Shown here: one piece after another, positions 11,873 to 23,700 of the stretch | How positions within the stretch are numbered: the stretch's first letter is position 1 | How the letters are laid out: each line of letters begins with the position of its first letter | Position numbers and translations under genes: made by a program | Assembly (NCBI GenBank): GCA_033026295.1 | Contig: CM065184.1 | Span: forward strand, 14,759,501-14,823,500 | Direction of reading: 5' to 3' | Length of the DNA stretch: 64,000 bases | Origin: Channa striata | Lineage: Eukaryota; Chordata; Actinopteri; Anabantiformes; Channidae | The notes under the pieces: generated by a model | What the model was told of the DNA's origin: nothing | The model's input: only the letters and a program-made list of their open reading frames with translations | The model's database searches: none

Positions 11873-14004
11873 CAGTGTGATATCTCCTCCAAATATAACC
11901 TGTGTGTGTGTCCAGAATCCCATTTTCCTGTGTGTGTTATTGTGAGCTCGGGATGGAGGCACAGGACAAGAACCAATACTGAACTGAAACTGCTACTGTT
12001 TACCGTAAGTGTGTCGAGAAGAGAGTAGACGAGAGGAAAGAGAAGCGAGTGTTTGTGTAAGAAACGTGTGTTCGTCAGGTCATTCGGCGTTTTTGTTGTC
12101 AGTTCTGGCTTTGTGATGAGAAAGAACTGTGTCTTTACCGTGCGCTGCTGTCATTTCTCTGGTCTGAACTTTCTTTGTTTGCAGTTGTTGTGGTGTCATG
12201 TCTTCCAGTCTGACCAATGAGAATTCAGATCCCCTAAATTTCTCTGTCGTTAAGCCTTATGGTTCCACTTAGAAAAAGTCAAAAATGTTGATGTCCAGTC
12301 TTTCAAAGTTTAAAAAAAAAAAAAAGTCTTCAGATGTTAGAAATCTCAGCAGCACCTATAAACCATTTATCACGAGGAAGACCAGCATTAAAGAGAGTGC
12401 ACCAGGGGATGTGCTTGTATTAGGCATAGAAAATTGTATTCCAATATATTTATTTGAATGTTTTTATTATTGATGGATAACTTGAAGTTTTTCTATTTAA
12501 TTTATTTAATGTCATTTTATTTGAGTTTAGCAGTAAGGGGGGGTGTAGTCATGTTCACTGCAGTTTAAGTCTTCAGAGATTGTTCTCTTTTTTTTCTATA
12601 CAGATACTTTATGACAAATTACCTGTTTTTGTGCTGCTCCATATGCTTTACTCTTGCACAACCATTAAAATGCTATTAGCTAGCAAAGACGCTTTATGGC
12701 AGAAAGTATAAAAGGATGGCGTTGGCCTGCATGCTGTAGTCCTCCACTGTCCGCACGACCAGTCCCGAGTCAAAGTGGCTCTGAGAACTCATGAAAAGTA
12801 CTTCTGTGATCGATTGAGCCTGTCTGGCACCGCTGAAGCAGCCGAACAGTTCAAAATGAGTACAAATCCCACCCAGCTGGCACCTTCGACAGACTCAAGC
12901 AAACACTCCCAATTATTTGGAAGGATTTCCGCTTTGATTTGACCCAGGTCTGTGGGCGACTGAGGAGTTCTAGCTGTATGTGCATGCTTAACGCCAAAAT
13001 CATTAGAAACCAGAGTTCATAAAATACTGCTTTGTAGCTTTGGCCACAGCACTTTCACATTCATCACTTTTTATAGGATTCAGAGGAATCTGATTCAGCC
13101 CTGCTTTAAAGGAAGATTTTTAGCTTTTTTATGGTTTGAAGAAAATGAGGATTTTTAAAGCACATTCCCCCTTCACATGCCACTGCTAGTTTTGATGTTG
13201 CTCTGATATGTAGCGTTGGCAAGACCTGGTCGATTGTGTCCCGCGTACCAGAGACAAGTCGTCAGTGCTGTCAACGCAGAGTTGGCTGATATTTTCAATA
13301 AACTGGTCAGTGTTAATAAAGTTAAATGTTTGGGGAAAAACACTGAGCTATTGCTGCAACTCCACTGATTTCACCGACTCCTCTTTAGTCTAAGAAGTGT
13401 TTCCTCTAGTGAGCCTCCAATTGTCTTTAATCCTCTAGAGATTCAACTCCATTTCAGTAAGTGGCAGCAACAGTGCCAGAAACATGCTAGAAGATCCTCC
13501 TTCCTTTTAAGAACTATGAATCAATTGTGGACATGTTAGTAATTGATCTTGGTCTCAGCTGTTATCACCAAACAGTGGTTGTTGAACTGGGTGTGAAAAT
13601 TCAGTTTCAGCCCCCTTTCAGCTTTACTGGTTCCATCGACTGGTGCGAACCGACGTCAATATGTGACACTGCATCGACAGTGTTCTCTCTTAAAGCTGCT
13701 GCTGTTTGTACTGCAAATCTATCACACAACAGATCTGACTCCAGTAGTATTTGAATAATATGTAAAATCCTTTCAAAGACCTCAGCTGCTCTGTATTGAT
13801 CTTGCTCGGTGTTAATGAACCCGCGGCGTCAGCCAAAAATCACACACCGTGCTCCGCCTGGCATTTAATGCAGATAATAAGCGTTTGGAAGGATTTCTGA
13901 AAGTATTTGACCTCATGTCTGCAACAGAATCCCTCCCCTCTCTTCTCTCTCTGGTACTAGTCTAATATCATCATGATTATTAACATGAACAAGCATGAGA
14001 TGCA

Positions 14005-14010
14005 TTTATT
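14005..14010 (-). terminator. sdccag8: candidate poly(A) signal of sdccag8
   Basis: TTTATT on the plus strand, AATAAA on the minus strand; the first such signal noticed after the proposed stop codon. Confidence 0.3.
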
Positions 14011-14461
14011 TATAAACGGCAAACAAAAAAAAAAAAAAACAGCAAACATGTACAACCGCTACGAGATGTGAAACTGAGGTATAATTTCATGTCCATCTAC
14101 TGTAGCTTTACAGTTGTGTGAGACATTTCAGCTCCCAGCTGTTTGCAGAGTGGCCCGTGTTTCCCAGACGTCAGCTCTGCTCTGCAACATTTCAGCCGAG
14201 CAGAAAGGATGTTGACTGTCAGACAGTGTAGGGAAACTCAGCAGATCCAGAAAGATTCACAGAAAAGCAGATCAAACAGCCTTACTCTGTCCCTCATGCT
14301 GTCAGGATGCAGTGGTGCTGGCCAGTGAGGCCGCGAGGATGTGAAAACAACAAATTACCATCAACATGAAGCTGTTTTTTACACTGTACATCCTTAGTAT
14401 TTTTACACATAAAATGTATATGATAGGGATGCACATTATTTTCCTTCTTACAGACAGCTTC

Positions 14462-14467
14462 AATAAA
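14462..14467 (+). terminator. akt3: candidate distal poly(A) signal of akt3
   Basis: AATAAA followed within about 20-45 nt by GTGGTGTCGAGTTTGTTTTG, a good GU-rich element. It would give a 3' UTR of about 4.9 kb and place the akt3 end inside the presumed sdccag8 3' UTR. Confidence 0.4.
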
Positions 14468-14843
14468 GCACTATGTCAATCAGCTGTGGTGTCGAGTTTG
14501 TTTTGTAGCCACACATTTTTAGTAACCCGAGTGTCCTGCTCTGGTAAAATAAACTCAAAATATGACACTGTATTAAAGGGGAGTCTGCTTGAAGGTCTCT
14601 GGTATAAAAATGTAAACTTTAGACTCAAAATGTAACAGTGAATGTTTCATAAAAAGGTGAATCCTTAAAGGGTTAGACAAAAATGTCTAAAGAATAAAAG
14701 GGAAACCTCCTTTGCAGTTTTAAATAACAGAATAATATGGACTTTCCCTGCACAGCAACTTCAGCAAAAAAAGAGGAGTAACAGTTTGTGGTGTCTTACA
14801 GGGATCGTGAGCAAAGGTGATGATGGACACAGGCGTGACACCA

Positions 14844-14873
14844 TCACATGGACAGGGCATCAACTCCGTCTTG
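14844..14873 (-). CDS. sdccag8: sdccag8 exon 18 (last coding residues and stop)
   Basis: Acceptor CTCCACAG, then QDGVDALSM and TGA in phase 0. It gives a short tail of the same kind as human LPSMPQSDC. Chosen because the phase fits and the total length becomes 708 aa. The alternative is read-through of the exon 17 donor into the CA repeat. Confidence 0.6.
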   Translation of the reverse strand, partial: QDGVDALSM

Positions 14874-17800
14874 CTGTGGAGAGCTAGAAAGACACACACA
14901 CACACACCATTCAGCACAATCGGTCTCTGAAAATCTGACACACATAACCTGGTGAGTCAGAACACAGACGTGTCCCCCCCCCCACCAGCTAATCCAGAAC
15001 CAGACACACTCGTTAGTCACGAAGGGACAAATGTCTTCTCGCTGATTTGATTTAGTAAACCGACAACTATAACATCCTCCTGGAGGGAAAAGCCATCACC
15101 AATTCATTTAGTGGCAGAACAGAGTGAGTGTGTGTGTGTGTGTGTGTGTGTGTACCTCAGCGCGTAGGTTCTGCACCTCCTCAGCGAGTGTGTTTCTCTC
15201 CTGCATCAGCTGGTTCTGTTTGGCCAGCAGCTCACACACCTGCTGGGCGCTGCTCTGACAGTGACAGTCCAACTGCTGCAGTCTGCAATACACACACACA
15301 CACACACACACAATATTGACTGAAACTGTGTGGGGGGGACATACCCTCCTGGCTGACATAAAACCAAATGTTGTAAATATTGAAAGAACTAGATCCACAA
15401 AGAGCTTTTAATATCACTGACTTTGCGTTGATCAAATAATCAACACTGTTTACATGAACGTGACATCTGTGTGTGTTTTCTGCTGTGAGTGCAGACGAGG
15501 AGGTGACACGAGAGCTTAAAAGTCGACATCCAGATGAGGCAGGATGTGAGTGATCCACATTTTGTTTCATAATAAAGGGTTAGAAAAACAAATGTCACTA
15601 CATTTGATAAAATACTAATTTGCCCACTGACTGGTTACACAAGCAGCGTGTCCCAGTTTCATACCAACAGATCCACATGAGCAATAGTCGAGATTCATCA
15701 GTCCACCGACAGAAAAACAATGACCAGCTATTATAATCATCAAAAACTCATCAGCTCAGCTTCTGTAATTATATCTCCTTACGCATATCACATATACACT
15801 GTAACGGTAAACTGAGGATCTTTGGGTTTTGGACCATTGGCTGATTGAAGCACAAGGACTGATTCTGTGCAGTATGAGTTTAAAAAATATATATAATTAA
15901 TTCTATAAAATAGTATTTAAATTAACTGATAAAAAAAATGTTTGAAGCCTGATATCCAGTGACAGTTTCTCTTTTTGGTCAAAATATTTTATGATATTGC
16001 CATTTTCATATTTGAATATTTAGTAGTACTCAATTAGGTAAAATTTTAACATACGCTAATACACATTTATCAGGTTTTTGTAACAGATTATCTAATTTAC
16101 TGCACTGCAATAATCAAATAGTCCACATCAGCCAAAAGGGGGACAAATAGTCACATTTCTAAATACATAAAAACACCAATACAACAAAATACTCAGTTAC
16201 AATTAAAAAAAATGCACTAACATGTTTGTTAGTTCCTCAGGTTGCTGAGGAAAGGTTTGATTTTCGCCTCCAATTAGTTTCCCCTCTGACACTGCGGCTT
16301 CTACAGACAATGACGTCTTTCACTGCGCTGTGTGTGTGTGTTGTGGAGGTGTTTTCCAGCCTGGGTTTGGGGGTAACCATGTTTGAATAGTGTGTGTGTG
16401 TCAGGGGAAATGCCTGTAAAAATATTTCCCACCAGCAGCCCATTATGTCACCCAGTCAGTCAGTCAGTCAGTCACCCCCTCCCCTCCAGTACAGCGGTGA
16501 ATTCGTTCTCTCTCTAGCTCACACACACACACACACCCTCATAATGACGTAGAGCACACAGCAGTGGAATCTACATTTGCACATTCAACCAGCCTCCCAA
16601 TATTTATCCATATTTCTCTCTCACACATGCACATATTTATGTCTTTCTATAGTTGCGATACATAATTACATACATAACAGATATAATTAACAGATGTAAT
16701 TAAACTAAACCAGCCTGATCACCAAAACCTTCAGACTTAATCCTCAAAAAGCCCTTTGAAGTTGTGGGCAATGACCAAAAAAAAGGACGAGCTGAGACAC
16801 ACACACACACACACATTATTAAAACATACAGTCCTTCTGACTACTCAGCATGACAACGTACTATTTTCCAATCTATTTAAACAATTTTCAACTGAACTAC
16901 AGTAGCACTGTGATACTGTCTCTCAACAATGGTGAAAAGTGGCCAAGTACTATTTTACATATTTATCTATATTTTGAAGGGAAATCTTGAACTTGTTATT
17001 CTATTGCATTCGTTTCACAGACTGTAGTTACACGTGACACCGACATTAAAGAACACAATAAACTGATAAAGTACAATGAATTAGTGAAGATTAAATCAGT
17101 GGTTCCCAAGATTTTACGATTTCCTTTTTTACCACAGTCTAAGTTGTTGTTAGATTATTCTAAGAAAGTTTTTGTCTCTCAACTCCTCATGATTTTATTT
17201 CAAAAACTGGTTGAGACCCAAAGAGCTGAAATTCTAAACTAGTGCCCCAAACCAGCCACAACACTACAATACTTATTGCACATTGATGTTTTAGTATGAC
17301 TTTTATAATGAATAAATACTTGTACTTTTCATACTTGAAGTACATGTGTATGATGACTTACTAAATGTGATACTTTCACTTTTGAAGTTTAAATTTAACT
17401 TAGAAGTTGAAAAAAACGTCACAAACAGAAAAGCTTTGAAAACCCCCCCTGCACTTTGAACTGACGTGAAATACTCATCGTTCATTTCGGTCATCGCTGT
17501 CTGAACACGTTCAGGACAGAAGTACGGCAGGATACGCTGCCTGTGATAAAGAGGAGGAGGATGAAGAGGAGAGTTTTGGGGCAGAGAGACACAGAGAGGT
17601 AGCTGGGGGGGAGACAGATGCCCCTGCCCTGCTGGTCATGTTGGCAGTGGCAGGGCTGCCTATGTGAGACAGATGGGTGAAGGGAACATCCCAACTCTCC
17701 TCCACAATCTGCTCCCTGCCCCCCCCCACCCACTCTTCTTATTGCCCTGCACTCTCTCCTTTTCCACCACGGGGTTTGAACCCACGGCTGCTTGTCTCTT

Positions 17801-19008
17801 GTCGTTAGGAACCCCCTGATATTTCATCAGGCGTCTCCGTCCTTACACCCAGTTACAGGAGAACCTCCCCTCCTTAACCCTCACTCTCCCCCTCCCTCTT
17901 TTTTCCCCCGTCCTGTCTGAAGGCCCGCTGGGTGGCTAATCTCAGACCCGGAGGCTCGGTCCGGTCCTGGAGGGCAATGGCAATGACTCCCCTTCCCGCC
18001 TGGTGTTCCCGCAGCCGGCTGCCAAGCTGTTCTGACCAGCCGCCCCTCTTTCCTTCCTCCCACTCCCTCCTCCGCTATCACACAGCAGGGCGCCACCACG
18101 TCACGCAATGAGCCCTGCTGTGAGCGAAGACACAAGATAGAGACACAACTGATGTGGCGCACACTTGCATGTGCAGGAGCTATTAACAACACACACAGCA
18201 GCGAACCTAAAGGTCAGAAACAGAGCCTGTTGTTGTGGAGCTGTAAATGTTTGATGAGGGAAGTGTTGAGAATGTGTCGACTGAAGGCCTTTAGCTTCAC
18301 ACCACAAAACTAATCTGACTCACACGGAGAAAATGCCAAACCTCATCCAGTCACAATCTGATCTGCATGTACATGGACCAAATACGTCCAAACAGACTCT
18401 GGAAGGAGAATCCACTGCGGTCGCTGGTGGTGACGAATGTCCCGCTCTGGAATTCACTGCAGGATGTAAAGTAGCAGTTTTACACCTGATTTGCTAAACA
18501 AACGCACACACACACACATTCACCAGCACTTTCTGTGTCTGTACAACCCAAAGTACAAAGATCTTAGCACTGTGGTGAATGAAAACAAAGGTTATTCGCA
18601 TGACTACAAATGTCTTAGAGGTGTTAGAGAAAATAATAAAACTGTTGTATATTTCCTTGCCTGGTACACATCCACATATTTCAAATGCCTTTATAACCCT
18701 CATGACATCAGACTTATTTCTCAGACGTATTACAGCTGCATCATTTCCATAATAAAACAAATGTACTATTCTCCACAATAAGTTAAACACACTTTGAAAT
18801 ATTCACAATGCAGTTATGTAGGAGAAATGCCATCAGCTGTACAAATGATCTGCAAATTTCTTTTAGTCACGTCCAAACACTGCTGCAAAAATACCAGCGG
18901 GCTTCCAGATACACCAGTCTGCCAGTAAGTCAGCCAGTCAGGTCGTGGCCTGAGATGTTTCGGGCAGCTGTGATTTATGTTATGCAGTAAGTAAAGCTTT
19001 GACCCTGG

Positions 19009-19039
<31 letters not shown>

Positions 19040-19305
19040 ACTCACACACAAACAACCACGCTCACTCAGTTTGTCTGAACAGAGAGCCGCCAACCTCTGG
19101 CCTTCTTATACAGCACACACACTCCCTAATCCGGCTCTTGTCTCACCTTGCATACCCCGCCTCAGTTGGGGGATGTGTGATTAAAGTAGTGCTCCCTCCA
19201 GCAGCTAAAGCAGCAAATCCAATAACTGGCCTCTATCGACTGGCACACTCATTAATTAGGGCTTAATATGGCTTAATGCTCGGGCACTGCCCTACGCTAA
19301 CCCCG

Positions 19306-19339
<34 letters not shown>

Positions 19340-20462
19340 ACAGCAGACTGGCTTTCCTTTGCTCGCTGTCTGGAACTGCTGAGGAAAGGAGGAAGCTTAG
19401 ATGAATTCACGGGTGGACTAACGACAGAACAGACACGGGGATGTTTATGCAAAGAGTGAAAGAAGAGTGAGGGCCGACGAGTTGTTGCACTGGATCAAGG
19501 GACAAAGAGGCTGAAGGCTCCAGCTCCAGCCGTCAACCCCCTGCTGGCCTGGCTACCGCTGACCTGGCTGACGGCTGCTTGTGGAGGGGGATTAGAGAGA
19601 GCCGGCCTCTCCCACTGACCCGGTGAAAGGACACCACCTGCTGGATCCCACAGTTTACTGACACTCGCACATGACACCTAAATGAAAAGAATTCCACAAT
19701 TATCCACCAAAAAATACCTAAAACAGCTTCCAGAGCAGTTGTGGTAGTAAGTGAGCACTTTGCTCTCCAGCAGACAGAATAAAAGCAAGTTTTGCTGCGA
19801 GGCAGTTTGCAGTAATTTCCCCTGACAGCCCAATAATCAAACCCTGCTCACAATCTGCACCTCGAACCAGCGCGTTCTCTATTGACTGCTGCTAGTAAGG
19901 AGATTAATTACAACACACACGCACATACCGTGTTACCTCACCGTGGCATACATCAGTCGTAGCCCACAGCAAGTGTCTCTCCGTTGTGTGTGTTTGTCTG
20001 TGTTTGCATATTTATTTACAGGTGGGAGCGTATGTCCTAAAGGCATGGTCCAAAGGGAAAGTGCTAACGTCACGTTAGAGGAACAGAGAGACGGTGAAAT
20101 AAAAGCAAGATTTGGAAGCATTGGTCAGGTCTGTCATTCGGAAGCCCCACATGACTGTGCAGATTTGTTTTTGTTTTTTTTACTAAACTCAGCATATTAA
20201 AATATTTACTACGCCACATTTATTATCAAAATGAATAGTCATGTCTCACTATATCATCTGCATGCATTTCCACAAGACCACACCGCAGTGACAGAAAATT
20301 AGAGAGGGCTGTGAGCAAATTTTAACCTGCAGCAAGAGGAGAATGTGAGCGAAGAGACAGACTAAGAAACGGAGAAAAACACTGAACTAGTGTTACTGTT
20401 TTCTCTAACCCTGAACCATCCTGAAAACCCTTGGACTAACTGAACTTGCATGAGTGTTTCTC

Positions 20463-20497
<35 letters not shown>

Positions 20498-20698
20498 CAA
20501 GCAGGGGTCCTAGGTGGTGAAGAATGCAGGCAGACGGCCTGGGTTTGCCTGGTTACAACAACACTGCCAGGGGCAGGAAGGATGCAGCTGCCACAGAGAG
20601 ACACACAAACACACACAACCATATTTTGCCCGATCCTATGCTCGCCATCACCACCCTCACACCCCACCGTTCTAGCAAAATCTTGGCTGGCAAAGAAC

Positions 20699-20735
<37 letters not shown>

Positions 20736-23700
20736 CTGCAGGCCGTGCCTCGCTTCATGAACCTGTCATGCTAGTTGCTGCTCTTGCTAACATGTACATT
20801 TGACATAGGAACATGATCGGTGACACTGTGCGTTCCTTTTTCTACCCTCCCCGTTTATTTACTGTTACCTGATTGGCTCGTTTTAAACGTTTTTGACATC
20901 AACAAATTTAATAAAAACCCACCTACCTTTAAAAGTTTAACTTAAATTAATTAATGATTTCAATTAATTTATCCATCCATTTTATTCAGTTTAGCTGCAC
21001 CCAGGTAACATTCATTTCATTAGGTGCATTGTTAGTAGTTATTATTAGAGGACTGAAAACACATGCACACGGTTTAACAATATTCAGTTTATAGTTATTA
21101 AGCACCTCACAATGGTAAATTAGTTGTGTTTGCTTTGCTCACGTGTTCACTTAGTATTTGTGAGCTTTTGTCACTGACTCTGATTCACTTTCCAACCCTG
21201 CTCCTAAATCATGTGCATTAGAACTCTGCAGCGTATGTTATGAAAACTGCAGTTCAGTATTTGTGAAGTCCACGACTTATTACTGACTGATGTGAGTGAC
21301 AGTGTTTTACTGACCTTTCAAAATTATTAATCTTTAAAAAGGATCAGACCAGGGTTTTCTACTTTTTCTGAAAATCTTATTTGCTCTAAATTACTGCTAT
21401 TTTTATACTGTTGTGTTTCAAAGTTCTGCATTAAAATTCAAATTAATCTGACAATAAAAAGTGATTCAGAACTCAGTCACATCAAGATGTTTAGTGGATG
21501 AGCAGGAATGTAGTTGTTAGATTAAATGAAGACACGTTTCTTTGACAGAGAAGATCACACATGAAACAAAAGATGTCGGGATGATAGGTAATACAGTTAC
21601 AGAAACTAAATATTAGGGTATAATTTGCACAAAAATTCTAGGTATTATTACTAGGTATTTTTACATGATTCCTACAAATCCTACAAAAACCAAAACACTG
21701 TTCACACGGTTTTACTCGTACAAGTTCACAGTAATATAATGCAAATAAAATATGAGTAGAAATATTTGAAGCCTGTTCTTTTGACCTTAAAAAATATATA
21801 TCACCATGACCTACAGGCAGGCTTTTTAAAGGAGTGGTAAATTAACAGCTGCATGAACTGTAGGACAAAACGACGCGCCCCACCACTTCTGACAGGAAAC
21901 CTCTTCGAAAACTACAAACTCTTTTTTTTAAATTAAGTTTTAATTCCTATTATTTTTCCTTCTTTTTGGTCACAGAACGGGCAAAATTTATCCACGGATT
22001 TGTGCTATCAACTAGGTGAACTTTCCTGTAGTCGACGAAAAGATATAAATACCTTTTAGAAATGTCTGAAATAATTAAAAAACTAAAAGGGCAATTAATT
22101 GTGAAAATCAATCTGTTCCGTGATTAAAAGTGGTCTTCCAACACGTCCACATCAACTCACGCAAGTGAAACACAATAAAATAAAAATGTTCTTGGCAAAT
22201 GAGTCCTGTAGTTAAATTAAAACACATTTGGAAAGTGTTGAGGGGGAAAGTCAGAAATGTGTTTACAACCTGACTTTTATTCCCGGTGCTGTAAACAACA
22301 CAGACGTCTCTGCCTTTATTTTGTCAAAGTGTTAACAGAGGTTTCAGTGCTGCTGCAGGCTGTCGTTTCATCAATGCAATGTCAAAGAGCGCGCTGCCGT
22401 GAGGCCCGCTGACTCTTTTTAAGTGTTATGTTGGAGTGTTTGCTTCCCTGGCATTAAAGTGTTTCTGCTGCTGTTACTTTTAACATTTTCTCAAAGAAGG
22501 GGCAGGTGTTTCTGTACGACTTTTCTAGTTGTAGTTTTATGAAGTAGCGTTAGCGAGTGTCACTGACTGGGGCTTGAGATGTGATGCTTTGCACAGTTAA
22601 CGCTCCAGCTTGCGAGCCTCTGGCTACAGCCCGACATCTGAGCTGCAAATCTGTGCGTCTGTGCGTGTGTGTGTGTGTGTAATAGAGCTGTAAAGCCACC
22701 GTTTGACAATGCTCTTTCAGCGGGCCGCCCTGCGGTTGCTCCCGGCTACAGAAGCCAGCTGGGCAATGCAGAGACAGATACTACGAGAAAAGAAAGGGAG
22801 GAAGACGAAGACGGAGGTGGATGACTGATCAGCGCCATCCAGAGGTAAGAACACGAGCGTGAGAGAAACGAAAAGACCTTAAGTAACTGTGGAATTAAGC
22901 GTTCTCTGCTGACACATCCCCACGTTTGCAGTTGTTCAGAAGTTCACACGTGAAAACTATTTGTGCTTTAAACATAACATAAATCAACACTAATGTAGGA
23001 AGTGACTGAACCATTACATTTCAGTCCAACATCTTTAATTGCCAGAAAACTCTATTGTAGTGAAGTTTATAGTGAAAAGCCGCTCTTTTAATAAAGTACA
23101 ATAGAACTAGAAAAACGGAGTCATGCTGAAAATATGTGATAAAGTGACGGCTCCTCCAGTCTGTGAAAACTAAAAAACCGAATGGGAAAAAAAATCGGTT
23201 TTAAAGCTTAAAGAGGTGAGAGCAGCGATGTTAATGTGGAAACAGAATGTGAAGTGTAACAATTGTGTATTTACGGTATTTTTTCCTCCATCTCTCAGTA
23301 CATCTCAGATCACACACACAGTTGCTGATCATACACACAGATACGTTCACAAACACACACACACAGATGAGACAAATGAAAGCGGTTTCTTCTGCCCAGC
23401 CTCTGCCAACTTCATTTGCAAATGAAAAGTTTTGCGAGGAGCGTCCTTTTGCTTCTGGGGCATGGCAGCACACTGTGTGTTTGGGGATGAGGGGGTGAGC
23501 AGAGAAGAGGGGGCTGACAGAGGGTGTGTGTGTGTGTGTGTGTATTTGTGTGTGGCAGGAGCCCAGATGAAGCAGCCCTCGCCCGGGGCTCGATGTCCGC
23601 CCGCGGTAGCAGCAAGCCTGTTCCTTCTTCCCCGGCCCGCCGCGACCATTTGTTCCATTAACCAATCTCCTGGAGCCTCTGGTGCAAACACACACACACA

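Larger units (their letters stand above)
9597..14490 (+). other. akt3: akt3 3' UTR (approximate end)
   Basis: No coding exon was found between the akt3 stop and the sdccag8 last exon. A long 3' UTR is usual for AKT3. Candidate poly(A) signals are AATAAA at 11867, 13297, 13315 and 14462. The first and last have GT-rich DNA just downstream. Short ORFs inside it (for example 13527-13754) have no recognisable product. It also holds a TAC-type trinucleotide run near 10325-10395, a TG run at 10531-10552 and several A-runs. Confidence 0.5.
13985..14843 (-). other. sdccag8: sdccag8 3' UTR (approximate end)
   Basis: From the proposed TGA to a minus-strand AATAAA at 14010-14005. The end is uncertain because the downstream GU element is weak. 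It overlaps the distal akt3 3' UTR on the other strand. Confidence 0.35.

Noticed and set aside
13527..13754. 75-codon ORF in the akt3 3' UTR
   Set aside because: No match and no upstream splice site needed; treated as chance within UTR.
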